A stretch of 64,000 nucleotides of DNA from Panopea generosa (Eukaryota; Mollusca; Bivalvia; Adapedonta; Hiatellidae), in assembly GCA_029582155.1 (NCBI GenBank), contig CM055897.1:94005829-94069828 (forward strand), written 5' to 3'. The position numbers and the translations under genes are program-made. The notes beneath the pieces are model-generated. The model made no database searches. It worked only from the letters and a program-made list of their open reading frames with translations, and was not told the origin of the DNA. Below are positions 12,682 to 25,200 of the stretch, piece by piece (positions within the stretch are counted from its first letter, which is position 1; every line of letters starts with the position of its first letter).

Positions 12682-13546
12682 AAGCAAGCTATCTGGGAAT
12701 ACCCAGCTGACGTACAGAAATGCTCTAAACTCTTTCAACAAATTCCGTACAGATTATCACCTTGATGTTGTTTGGCCAGCACCCTCTAATGATTTAGTTT
12801 TATTCTTGGCCTTTTGTTTTGAGAAAGGCTATTCTCCCGCTACCTTATATACCTACTGCTCAGGTATCAGTTTCTATCACAAAATGAAATCCTGGCCAGA
12901 TCCAACTGACGAGTTTATCGTCAAGAAAGTTCTAGAAGGGTGCCGCCGTACAAGAAAATGTGTTGACACAAGAATGCCTATTGGTGATACACTATTGGTA
13001 AAAATTTGCGATATTTTACCCAAAATATGTTCTAGCCAATATGAACATATGTTATTTAAAGCAGCTTATACATTAACATATTTTGGCTTGTTGAGAATAA
13101 GCGAAGTGGTTTATACTTCAGCAATTCAATCCAATCGTCCTTTGTTATTTAAGGATGTTCAGCAAGAATCCAATGACACTATCTCTATACTAATACGAAC
13201 GTCAAAGACCAATCAATCTGGCAAGCCTGTCAAACTTAGAATTCATGCTTCTAGTAATGCTAACATTTGCTGTGTGAAAAGTGTTCAGAGTTTTCTAACA
13301 GTTAGACCTGCCTTTCAAGGCTATTTCTTGTGCCATAATAACAAATCCCCACTGACACAATATCAGTTTTCAGCCATATTGTCAAAGTCTATCAATAATT
13401 TGGGGATTTCTAGTCGTAATTATAAAACTCATTCATTTAGAATAGGAAGGGCTACAGATTTGGCATTACATGGGGTCCCGTCCGAGACAATTAAAAAAAT
13501 GGGACATTGGAATTCTGATGCATTCCAAAAATATGTCCGAACCTAA
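12599..13546 (+). CDS. Ngaro tyrosine recombinase
   Basis: 315 residues from ATG 12599, in a third frame. An N-terminal SAM-like DNA-binding region (TQLTYRNALNSFNKFRTDYH...SPATLYTYCSGISFYHK) precedes the catalytic domain. The catalytic residues are visible: Arg in YFGLLRISEV, His-x-x-Arg in KTHSFRIGRATDL, His/Trp in MGHWNSDAF, and the nucleophile Tyr in FQKYVRT. It inserts circular element DNA into the chromosome without target duplication (family knowledge). The open frame and full set of catalytic residues suggest this part decayed less than gag or SGNH. Confidence 0.9.
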   Translation: MPHRQPQCQKRFRTISGEYSSRNQKACESKLSGNTQLTYRNALNSFNKFRTDYHLDVVWPAPSNDLVLFLAFCFEKGYSPATLYTYCSGISFYHKMKSWPDPTDEFIVKKVLEGCRRTRKCVDTRMPIGDTLLVKICDILPKICSSQYEHMLFKAAYTLTYFGLLRISEVVYTSAIQSNRPLLFKDVQQESNDTISILIRTSKTNQSGKPVKLRIHASSNANICCVKSVQSFLTVRPAFQGYFLCHNNKSPLTQYQFSAILSKSINNLGISSRNYKTHSFRIGRATDLALHGVPSETIKKMGHWNSDAFQKYVRT

Positions 13547-13608
13547 ACAACTTGTATAAAAGCACATGCTTCAAATGCCAACAAATTTGCATTAAAAATA
13601 TTTTTCAG

Positions 13609-14160
13609 AAATATGGTTAATTGGCGATTCCATTGTTAAGCGGGCTGAAGAATATGCTAAATGTTCTGGGGATTTGCAGTTAGGACAGACATCGCACAAG
13701 GTTTTCTGGATGGGCGCGTCTGGGATGAAATGGGAACGGCTACATCAAACCATTCAGTACCAGATGCTCCACAGAAGACGCCCTGATGCTATTTTAATAC
13801 ACTTAGGTGGGAATGATATTGACTCCACTAAACAAATTAACATTATTAATGGCATACAAAGATATTAATTACATTAACTCTACCTTCCCAGATTCATTCA
13901 TAATCTGGTGTGATATTTTACCAAGGCTCGTATGGCGAAACAATAATGCGGAAACGCCAAAAATTTTAAATATCAAGCGAAAACGTATTAATCGTCTATA
14001 CTCTGAATAATGGTGCAATAATTTCGCCCAAGATAGAATGGGATATGGGAGAACTTTTTAATAATGATGGTGTCCATCTTTCTCAAATGGGAAACCTAGT
14101 ATATCTACAGACGCTAAAGATAAATATCAAACAGATCTTATCGGGCAAAATTCCATTATA
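13609..14160 (+). pseudogene. Ngaro SGNH/GDSL hydrolase domain, frameshifted
   Basis: Remnant spread over three frames. Block I WLIGDSIVKR (GDS, frame of 13614) and block III ILIHLGGNDID (GGND) share one frame to a stop at 13866-13868. It continues one frame over as YINSTFPDSFIIWCDILPRL up to a stop at 14008-14010, then in the third frame as NNDGVHLSQMGNLVYLQTLK (block V DGVH) to a stop at 14158-14160. All blocks of an SGNH esterase are thus present but broken by two frameshifts. A tttttcag just before the domain could be a splice acceptor, though its phase does not join simply to the recombinase end. SGNH domains are reported in some Ngaro and LINE elements; their role is unknown. Confidence 0.75.
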
Positions 14161-14170
14161 GTTTATCACA

Positions 14171-15100
14171 AGCGCTAAAGTTTAAATTTCGTTTTGCATA
14201 GAATTTGGGGGAAAATGTTCATTTTCTGTGGCGGAAATTCTAGGGAAATTTTAGCCTGTTGGAAGTCTGTTAAGCAGTTTAAATAATACAGCTACAAGTT
14301 CTTTGTCCTCCGAGTAGTTGGCGTCTGTTTGCCGGACAAACCAGCACCAGGAGACAAGGTTCAATTGTGTAGCTTTTTCGGATAAAATAAATCACTTTGG
14401 TCACTTGGTTGCATATCAGTTGGGAGGCAGGGTGTTCTGTCCGTATCATATGTGCAGTCGCCTACCTGCCTACCCTCTTATTAAATTTTTGGACATTTTC
14501 AAAAATTATTTTCTTTGATAGTGACCGGAAAATGTATATATATAAATGGCATTTGTGCTTATTGGTTGCACAGAAACAAATGGTTGCTTATAAATAAATG
14601 GTTGCTTATAAGTCAATGGTTGCTTATAAATAAATGGTTGCTTATAAATAAATGGTGGCTTATTGGCTGCTTATAAATAAATGGTGGCTTAATGGCAGCT
14701 TATTGGTTGCTTATAAATAAATGGTTGCTTATTGGTTGCTTATAAATAAATGGTTGCATGCAGTTTGCACATAAGTAAATTATAGTTGCATACAAGTTGC
14801 ATATAAATATGGTTTCAACTTCCAACGGCTAAATTTCTCTTATCTGATTTGGAGTGACCAGACAGATTATGTTGCGGCCATATAACCCCATCCATTGTTA
14901 TATCTCGATGCAAGTTGCTAATACAGAAATATATAAAATTATATTATTGTCATAAATCAATCTAAGAGTTGTTGTAACTGTTGGTCATCTTTAGCTTTGA
15001 CCTGGGCTGAGGCAGCCTGCAACAAACCTGTAACAATAGTAATGCTAACCTTTCAAAATCGAAGGAATAATTTAAATTCAAAATTGTTACAACTTAGTAT
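14171..15100. other. 3' flank of Ngaro with short AT-rich tandem repeats
   Basis: No gene. From 14578 to 14760 the motif ttataaataaatggttgc and variants recurs about nine times. A 20-22 bp inverted pair occurs at 14245-14266 (gaaattttagcctgttggaa) and 14818-14837, about 570 bp apart; this may mark an internal or terminal structure of the element. Confidence 0.5.
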
Positions 15101-15440
15101 TTGCATTCTGCCTCTGCTTGGGTTTGGGTCGAGGTTGACCAACTCTTGACGTGTCCTTGTAGAAAGCCGTCCTAAGATAAACAAAGGCATTGGTAAGATT
15201 AAATAAAGTGTAATTCTAAATAAAACTTACATATAAGGGCACTAAAATAGCCGATATACAACCATGTTGAACCAAGCAGCAGGATTCAATCCAATATGTC
15301 TGCCTCCTGCCGAAGCCGCGAGGTGTAAAGACCAAAAATAGTGGAAAGTAACGGAAAGGATGGCACATACTAAACAGCACACTAACCACGTGCCTAATAA
15401 ACCCCTGCATGCATGTGTTACAAGGCTGGCAAGCACAGAT
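15095..15440 (-). pseudogene. possible remnant of a membrane-protein gene (two exon-like blocks)
   Basis: On the minus strand, a block ending at a strong donor (TAT|gtaagt, 15236) encodes a hydrophobic stretch (GLLGTWLVCCLVCAILSVTF, HYFWSLHLAASAGGRHIGLN, PAAWFNMVVYRLF), then an in-frame TAG at 15240-15242 and CPY. A second block after acceptor tttatcttag (about 15173) continues in the same phase: TAFYKDTSRVGQPRPKPKQR-QNANTKL and a stop. Hydrophobic then basic tail looks like the end of a membrane protein. I do not recognise the family. The frame agreement through the TAG suggests a recent nonsense mutation, or chance in T-rich sequence. Confidence 0.35.
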
Positions 15441-15599
15441 TTATCTGTTTATATTTATACATAACAATAACTACATTTTTATTTGACCTTTAAGTTTGAA
15501 CTTGCCCTTTGAATTACAGATGGTTATGGTGTAAGCACTTTATAGTTGTAGAGAGCAATCATACCGAAAAAGATTTAATCCTTCCATGAATGGATTAAG

Positions 15600-15872
15600 C
15601 TTGAATTAGTCATCTTCTATGTAAACAGACAGGTTATTTTGCTAGTCTTCTTCTATGTAAGCAGAGAGGTTATATTTGCTAGTCCTCTTCTATGTAAGGT
15701 AAGCAGAGAGGTTATTTTTGCTAGTCCTCTTCTACGTAAGCAGAGAGGTTATACATTGTATTTGCTAGTCTTCTTCTATGTAAGCAGAGAGGTTATATTT
15801 GCTAGTCCTCTTCTATGTAAGCAGAGAGGTTATTTTTGCTAGTCCTCTTCTATGTAAGCAGAGAGGTTATAT
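15600..15872. repeat. 37-bp tandem repeat (about 7 copies)
   Basis: Units tctatgtaagcagagaggtt plus atttttgctagtcctct, with small insertions. Plus-strand units contain tatgtaag, which resembles a splice donor, but on the strand opposite to the ABCD4 gene. Confidence 0.85.
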
Positions 15873-16110
15873 CTGCTATTCTGCTGTTCTGATTGTTCAC
15901 TGAATACAAAGCCCATTTCTATCCACCAATCAGAATCAAGTTGTTCCTAGCTCAACACTTCATGGAATTTGTCTCAATATTTCTACATTATAACATTTTC
16001 ATATCAAGCAGAATGAATTTTTTAAAAGAAATGATTTATGATTGAAATAAACTGACAAATTTTTACAATGTGTAAGTATACAAGTCTACTTTTATATTTT
16101 ATACACAAAC

Positions 16111-16221
16111 CTCTAACTTCTGGCCATATACCATTGATGACACGGAGAAGGGAACTCTTGCCACACCCACTGTTACCAGAGACGAGGATGTTCACCCCAG
16201 ATTCAAACTGGAAACTCAGAT
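16111..16221 (-). CDS. ABCD4: ABCD4 exon J (Walker A)
   Basis: 111 bp; acceptor ggtttgtgtttcag, donor AGAG|gtttgt. The reading [37 protein letters not shown] contains the Walker A P-loop GNSGCGKS of the nucleotide-binding domain. It ends with the first base (G) of a glycine codon. The next exon is not found between here and the left edge as a full copy, but its beginning is recognisable in every unit of the 57-bp satellite at 1-8512. Confidence 0.93.
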
Positions 16222-19200
16222 CTGAAACACAAACCAGTATCACAATGTTGATAAAATCATGTTTTATTGCATTTATTTACCTTTGAGTATGTTTTTATAA
16301 TAAATTGATGGATTTGCTATGATAGTTTGATGAGTATTTTGCGTATTTGTTATAATACTTGATGCTACTACCACATACATTGCGTATATTACATATAATT
16401 TGACATGACACCTTGTCCTGTTATGCTGAACATTTCTTTATTAAACTGTTTTTCAACTGGTATAGGTCTAATTAACAAATACTTCAAGTACCACCTGATA
16501 TATCACCAGTATGATACTGAACTGATATTAACTTCAGGTCTCTGTAATCAAGTCACCACAGTAAGCATTAATGTATATCTGTATAACATTAACCGTCTTC
16601 TGATGTACATTAGTGTATATCTGTATAACATTAACCATCTTCTGATGTACATTAGTGTATACCTGTATAACATTAACCATCTTCTGGTGTACATTAGTTT
16701 ATATCTGTAAAACATTAACCATCTTCTGATGTACATTAGTGTATACCTGTATAACATTAACCATCTTCTGATGTACATTAGTTAATATCTGTATTACATT
16801 AACTATCTTCTGATGTACATTAGTGTATACCTGTATAACATTAACCATCTTCTGATGTAAATTAGTTTATATATGTATTACATTAACCATCATCTGATGT
16901 ACATTAGTGTATATCTGTATAACATTAACCATCTTCTGATGTACGTTAGTGTATATCTGTATTACATTAATCATCTTCTGATGTACATTAGAGTTTATCT
17001 GTATAACATTAACCATCTTCTGATGTATGATGTATATTAGTGTATATATGTATAACATTAACCATCTTCTGATGTACATTAGTTTATATCTGTATAACAT
17101 TAACCATATTCTGATGTACATTAGTTTATATCTGTATAACATTAACCATTTTCTGATGTACATTAGTTTATACCTGTATAACATTGACCATCATCTGATG
17201 TACACTAGTTTACACCTGTATAACATAAACCATCTTCTGATGTACACTAGTTTATATCTGTATAACATTGACCATCATCTGATGTACACTAGTTTACACC
17301 TGTATAACATAAACCATCTTCTGATGTACATTAGTGTTTACCTTATAACATTAACCATCTTCTGATGTACATTAGTTTATATCTGTATTACATTAACCAT
17401 CTTCTGATGTACATTAGTGTATACCTATATAACATTAACCATCTTCTGATGTACATTAGTGTATACCTGTATAACATTAACCATCTTCTGATGTACATTA
17501 GTTTATATCTGTATAACATTAACCATCTTCTGATGTTCATTAGTTTATATCTGTATAACATTAACCATCTTTTGATGTACATTAGTGTATACCTTATAAC
17601 ATTTACCATCTTATGATGTACATCAGTGTATACCTGTATAACATTAACCATCTTCTGGTGTACATTAGTGTATATCTGTATAACATTAATCATCTTCTGA
17701 TGTACATTAGTGTATATCTGTATAACATTAATCATCTTCTGATGTACATTAGTGTATATCTGTATAACATTAACCATCTTCTGATGTACATTAGTGTGTA
17801 CCTGTATTACATTAACCATCTTCTGATGTAAATTAGTTTATATCTGTATTACATTAACCATCTTCTGATGTACATTAGTGTATACCTTATAACATTTACC
17901 ATCTTCTGATGTACATTAGTGTATACCTGTATAACATTAACCATCTTCTGATGTACATTCCTGTATAGCTGTATAACATTAATCATCTTCTGATGTACAT
18001 TCGTGTATATCTGTATAACATTAATTATCTTCTGATGTATGATGTATATTAGTGTATATATCTATAACATTAACCATATTCTGATGTACATTAGTTTATA
18101 TCTGTATAACATTAACCATCTTCTGATGTACATTAGTTTATATCTGTTTAGCATTAACCATATTCTGATGTACATTAGTATATATCTGTATAACATTAAC
18201 CATTTTCCAATGTACATTAGTTTATACTTGTATAACATTGACCATCATCTGATGTACATTAGTGTATACCTTATAACATTAACCATCTTCTGATGTACAC
18301 TAGTGTATATCTGTATAACATTAACCATCTTTTGATGTACATTAGTTTATATCTGTATAACATTAACCATCTTCTGATGTACATTAGTTTATATCTGTAT
18401 AACATTAACCATCTTCTGATGTACAATAGTGTATATCTGTATAACATTAACCATATTCTGATGTACATTAGTTTATATCTGTATAACATTAACCATTTTC
18501 TGATGTACATTAGTTTATACCTGTATAACATTGACAATCATCTGATGTACATTAGTGTATACCTTATAACATTAACCATCTTCTGATGTACATTAGTGTA
18601 TATCTGTATAACATTAACCATCTTCTGATGTACATTAGTGTATATCTGTATAACATTAACCATATTCTGATGTACATTAGTTTATATCTGTATAACATTG
18701 ACCATCATCTGATGTACATTAGTGTATACCTTATAACATTAACCATCTTCTGATGTACAATAGTGTATATCTGTATAACATTAACCATCTTCTGATGTAC
18801 ATTAGTTTATATCTGTATAACATTAACCATCTTCTGATGTACAATAGTGTATATCTGTATAACATTAACCATATTCTGATGTACATTAGTTTATATCTGT
18901 ATAACATTAACCATTTTCTGATGTACATTAGTTTATACCTTATAATATTAACCATCTTCTGATGTACATTAGTGTATATCTGTATAACATTAACCATCTT
19001 CTGATGTAAATTAGTGTATATCTGTATAACATTAACCATATTCTGATGTACATTAGTTTATATCTGTATAACATTGACCATCATCTGATGTACATTAGTG
19101 TATACCTTATAACATTAACCATCTTCTGATGTACAATAGTGTATATCTGTATAACATTAACCATCTTTTGATGTACATTAGTTTATATCTGTATAACATT

Positions 19201-22200
19201 AACCATCTTCTGATGTACATTAGTTTATATCTGTATAACATTAACCATCTTTTGATGTACATTAGTTTATATCTGTATAACATTAACCATCTTCTGATGT
19301 ACATTAGTTTACACCTGTATAACATAAACCATCTTCTGATGTACATTAGTTTATATTTGTATAACATTAACCATCTTCTGATGTACATTAGTTTATATCT
19401 GTATAACATTGACCATCTTCTGATGTACATTGGTGTATATCTGTATAACATTAACCATCTTTTGATGTACATTAGTTTATATCTGTATTACATTAAACAT
19501 CTTCTGATGTACATTAGTGTATACCTTATAACATTAACCGTCTTCTGATGTACATTCGTTTATATCTGTATTACATTAACCATCTTCTGATGTACATTAG
19601 TGTATACCTGTATAACATTAACCATTTTCTGATGTACATTAGTTTTTATCTGTATAACATTAACCATCTTCTGATGTACATTAGTGTATACCTGTATAAC
19701 ATTAACCATCTTCTGATGTACATTAGTTTATATCTGTATTACATTAAACATCTTCTGATGTACATTAGTGTATACCTGTATAACATTAACCATCTTCTGA
19801 TGTACATTAGTTTATATCTGTATAACATTAGCCATCTTCTGATGTACATTAGTTTATATCTGTGTAACATTAACCATCTTCTGATGTACATTAATTTATA
19901 TCTGTATTACATTAACCATCTTCTGATGTATATTAGTGTATACCTGTATAACATTAACCATCTCCTGATGTAAATTAGTTTATATCTGTATTACATTAAC
20001 CATCTTCTGATGTACATTAGTGTATACCTTATAACATTAACCATTTTCTGATGTACGTTAGTGTATATCTGTATAACATTAATCATCTTCTGATGTACAT
20101 TAGAGTTTATCTGTATAACATTAACCATCTTCTGATGTACATTAGTGTATATTTGTATAACATTAACCATCTTCTGATGTACATTAGTTTATATCTGTAT
20201 AACATTGACCATCTTCTGATGTACATTAGTGTATATCTGTATAACATTAACCATCTTTTGATGTACACTAGTTTATATCTGTATAACATTAACCATCTTC
20301 TGATGTACATTAGTGTATACCTTATAACATTAACCATCTTCTGATGTACATTCGTTTATATCTGTATTACATTAACCATCTTCTGATGTACATTAGTGTA
20401 TACCTGTATAACATTAACCATCTTCTGATGTACATTAGTTTATATCTGTATAACATTAACCATCTTCTGATGTACATTAGTGTATACCTGTATAACATTA
20501 ACCATCTTCTGATGTACATTAGTTTATATCTGTATTACATTAAACATCTTCTGATGTACATTAGTGTATACCTGTATAACATTAACCATCTTCTGATGTA
20601 CATTAGTGTATACCTGTATAACATTAACCATCTTCTGATGTACATTAGTTTATATCTGTATTACATTAAACATCTTCTGATGTACATTAGTGTATACCTG
20701 TATAACATTAACCATCTTCTGATGTACATTAGTTTATATCTGTATAACATTAGCCATCTTCTGATGTACATTAGTTTATATCTGTGTAACATTAACCATC
20801 TTCTGATGTACATTAGTTTATATCTGTATTACATTAACCATCTTCTGATGTATATTAGTGTATACCTGTATAACATTAACCATCTCCTGATGTAAATTAG
20901 TTTATATCTGTATTACATTAACCATCTTCTGATGTACATTAGTGTATACCTTATAACATTAACCATTTTCTGATGTACATTAGTGTATATCTGTATAACA
21001 TTAATCATCTTCTGATGTACATTAGAGTTTATCTGTATAACATTAACCATCTTCTGATGTACATTAGTGTATATCTGTATAACATTTACCCTCTTCTGAT
21101 GTACATTAGTGTATATCTGTATAACATTAATCATCTTCTGATGTACATTCGTGTATATCTATATAAAATTAACCATCTTCTGATGTATGATGTATATTAG
21201 TGTATATATGTATAACATTAACCATCTTCTGATGTACATTAGTTTATATCTGTATAACATTAACCATCTTCTGATGTACATTAGTTTATATCTGTTTAGC
21301 ATTAACCATATTCTGATGTACATTAGTTTATATCTGTATAACATTAACCATTTTCTGATGTACATTAGTTTATACCTGTATAACATTGACCATCATCTGA
21401 TGTACATTAGTTTATATCTGTATAACATTAACCATCTTCTGATGTACATTAATGTATATCTGTATAACATTAACCATCTTTTGATGTACACTAGTTCATA
21501 TCTGTATAACATTAACCATCTTCTGATGTACATTAGTGTATATCTGTATAACATTAACCATATTCTGATGTACATTAGTGTATATCTGTATAACATTAAC
21601 CATCTTCTGATGTACATTAGTTTATATCTGTATAACATTAACCATCTTCTGATGTACATTAGTGTATATCTGTATAACATTAACCATCTTCTGATGTACA
21701 TTACTGTATATCTGTATAACATTAACCATGTTCTGATGTACACCAGTTTATATCTATATAACATTAACCATCTTCTGATGTACATTAGTGTATATCTGTA
21801 TAACATTAACCATGTTCTGATGTACATTAGTGTATATCTGTATAACATTAACCATGTTCTGATGTACATTAGTGTATATCTGTATAACATTAACCATGTT
21901 CTGATGTACACCAGTTTATATCTATATAACATTAACCATCTTCTGATGTTCATCTTTATTATAATTTACCTTTACAAAGTTTATCGCTTGACTTTGGTGC
22001 AGTATATGTGACATCATTAATCTGGAAGGCTGTGATTGGTCCATTTCCACCCTGACTTTCATTACAAGCCTCACTTTGAGTCTCAGGTTCATTATCAATC
22101 AATGTCTCCCTGATTAAAGAAAAAATTACATTTCTTATAATAATATACTTATTTTTATGTGCAATTATCACATGTTGTTTTATTTTACAACTTCCTCTTC

Positions 22201-25200
22201 TGTTATAGTTAGTCACTCAGTAATTCTTTTATTTTTATCAAATTAGTTTAATAGGTTTAATATTGGAACCATGATTGGATATATATAAAACGCTAAGTGG
22301 ACATATTCAAATGCTTGACAGCCAAGTACTCGTCAAACGATATAAAGTATATTAACCAAACAGAGAAGTCATGTTAATATATATCATACTTCTTGTAACT
22401 GAATGTTTGCACTTGAGAGTGACACAGGTAAACAATTAGGATGGTTTTAAAGCGTATACTGGAAAATACATGTCAAATGTGCTGTGTAGAAATTGTATAC
22501 ATGAATGTTTACATATCCTTACAAGAATATACCATTTATTTAATGAGCTGGTTATAATGAAAGACATGAAAATACTTGTAAACCACTTACAGGAGTCATG
22601 TTTATTATTGTACTGTTCGCTAGATATTAGGAACCAGAATTGCTGTTTAAAGGAGAATATTCTGTTAGTGGCAATTTAGGTTTAGACTCGGTGGATGCAA
22701 CATGTACAAAATGTAGTTGAATAAAATATATATAGAAAGTCCTGCTTTCTGTGTTGGTTTGTGTGTGATGTTGAAACATCTTTTAATGACGAAGAAGAAT
22801 CAAATATTTCTCACTCAAATTACACAAACTCACATTAATATTTTCTACTTTTTTTTTCAATTGGCTTCAACACCATATTCAACATATTATTAGTTTGTGT
22901 GGACATCCTGTTTTATTGCTGGCGGAAGACTTAAGTATGAATCTGAACAAGAGGTCCATGGGTCTTAACGGTAACCTGATTATCCTTGATGACATAAAGC
23001 TATATGAATTTATTTTGTCCTTTGGGAAGCTACAAAAATCCAAACATTGATATTGAACGTCATATCTGCATCAACAAATCATTTCATTTTCTCTTATATA
23101 GATTTAGTAAAGTAGTACCCACATCAAGGGTCAAACCATGAAACAAAGGGGCATGAAATTCACAGTTTGTATTAATGAACCATAGGTGTCAATAATCATG
23201 CTTTATTGTTTCTGAGAATATGAAGAAGATTTTTAACGTTTACCTTCAATTTTACTTTTTGGGGCCCAGGCCCAAGGTTACAGAGCAGAGGGGCACTCAA
23301 TAAATCATAAGCATTAACCGTCATGTCAGCAACAACAAATCCCACCAAAGCCCATTCTCAAAGTGTAACGAGTCATCAGAAATGACGTTTTTTGTCATTT
23401 TCTCAAGTATATAGGCCAAACCCAGGGACATGAGATTCACAATTTTTATAAAGGACCCACAGATGTCAATAATCATGCTCAAAATTTGTAACTGAGTGCT
23501 TTCTATAATAAGAAGAAGATTTTTAAAGTTTTCCTTGAATTTTACTATTTTAGCCCCGCCCAAAAGACCTCATTGGGTACGGAACGATGAAATTCACATA
23601 GGTATTAACCGTCATGTCAGCAACAACAAATCACACCAAAAAACATTCACATAGGTCTGCTCAGTCAAAAGAAATAATGTTTTCTTGTCAATTTCTCTTG
23701 TATAGATTTAGTAAAGTAGGTCCCACACCCAGGGCCCAACCGCATGACCCAGCGACATGAAATTCACAATTTTTATAAAGGACCCATAGGCGTCAATTAT
23801 CATGCTCACAATTTGTTTCTGTGTGCTTCCTGTAATAGGAAGAAGATTTTTAAAGTTTATCTTCAATTTGACTGTTTTGGGCCAACCCCTAAGTCCTCAT
23901 GGGGGTTGGAAGCATGAAATTCACAAAGGTATTAACCATCATGTCAGCAACAACAAATCACACCAAAAACATTCACATAAGTCAATTCAATTATAAGAAA
24001 TAACGATTTTTATTAATGTCTCTTATACAGATTTAGTAAAGTAGGATCCAAACCCAAGGGCCAAAACATGAGACCCAGGGGCATGAAATTAACAAATTTC
24101 ATAAAGAACCCATATATGTCAATTATCATGCTCCAATTTGTTTCCCAGTGATACCTACAGTAAGAAGATTTTTAAAGTTTACCTTAAATTTGACTATTTT
24201 GACCCTGCCCCAAAGGCCCAAGGAGGGTTAATGCAATTCACAATTATGATTGACCATTAAGTACCAAAGCTGCATACAACATTTCATTACCATTGAGCTT
24301 GCGGTTTTTGGGAAGAAGTCAAAAATGTGAATTGTTTACGAACACATGACGGACAACACACAAAGAAAGACAAAAGGTGATTGAAAAAGGTCGCTCGAGA
24401 TAAAGTTTCAGGTGACCTAATAAAACAATCACCCTGTCACAAGTTAACTTGTAAGCTTTTTCATATCAAATCCAGCTAAGCTTAAATAGGTGACCTAAAC
24501 AATGACAGGCAAGAGGTCTCATTACTCTATCTGGTCTGGAAGTCTTATTTTGTGTGCATTTCAACGTTACTCACATTTCACTCCACCCAAACCCGCGGGA
24601 CTCAGTAGGTCTACTGGCTGACCTCGACTGTTGACACTCGTACAGCTGGTCTAAAACCTCCACCATCTCCGCAACTCTGCGAACAACACAAAATTAAAAC
24701 AGTAAATTTCTTTATTATACATGTATATATGTTTTTAAAATGCTTGCAATGAAGACTTCATAAGGCTTACATTTTTTCCCTTCCTTTAAGTTTGCAGTGC
24801 ATTCAAGCATTCACGAAAGTATCATTCTTTATAATTTCAAGGAGTGATTTTAAATTTAAATGAAAACATTTTCTACATAATACACGGAGCATTTTAAACA
24901 AAAATCATTGTATTAATAAAATGCAAAGAGTGTTTTTAAATGAAAGTCATTATTTATAATGCTTGGTTCATTAAATATGAAGATCATCTCTTTATAATGC
25001 ATAGCGTGCTTACATAATTATACGACGCATCTCTGTTTTGATCTTAAATAGTAAGAAGCAATAAATACTGAACTGATTGAATTGATAAACATAAACTTGC
25101 AAAACACCTATCCCCTGTATCAGAATGAACCGATAAAATCAGTGAAGCACTTTTCTTTCCTTCTCTTAAACCAAATATCTTTTTTATTTGAAATATTCTG

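Larger units (their letters stand above)
9900..14170 (+). mobile_element. Ngaro-type tyrosine-recombinase retrotransposon, decayed
   Basis: Plus-strand gene order gag, reverse transcriptase/RNase H, tyrosine recombinase, SGNH hydrolase. The absence of an adenine methyltransferase domain between RNase H and recombinase, and the SGNH domain, favour Ngaro over DIRS. Ends are not resolved: the split direct repeats expected of this group were not located. The gag and SGNH parts carry stops or frameshifts, so the copy is probably dead. It lies antisense in the ABCD4 intron after exon J. Confidence 0.85.

Noticed and set aside
11011..13546. DIRS-type element or LTR retrotransposon
   Set aside because: Tyrosine recombinase instead of DDE integrase and no protease exclude LTR types; the absence of a methyltransferase domain and the presence of SGNH point away from DIRS.
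16555..21955. Many open frames of about 60-270 codons with [18 protein letters not shown] repeats
   Set aside because: The 42-bp period is a multiple of three, frames are open on both strands and end at unit variants, with no unique sequence. This is a minisatellite artefact.
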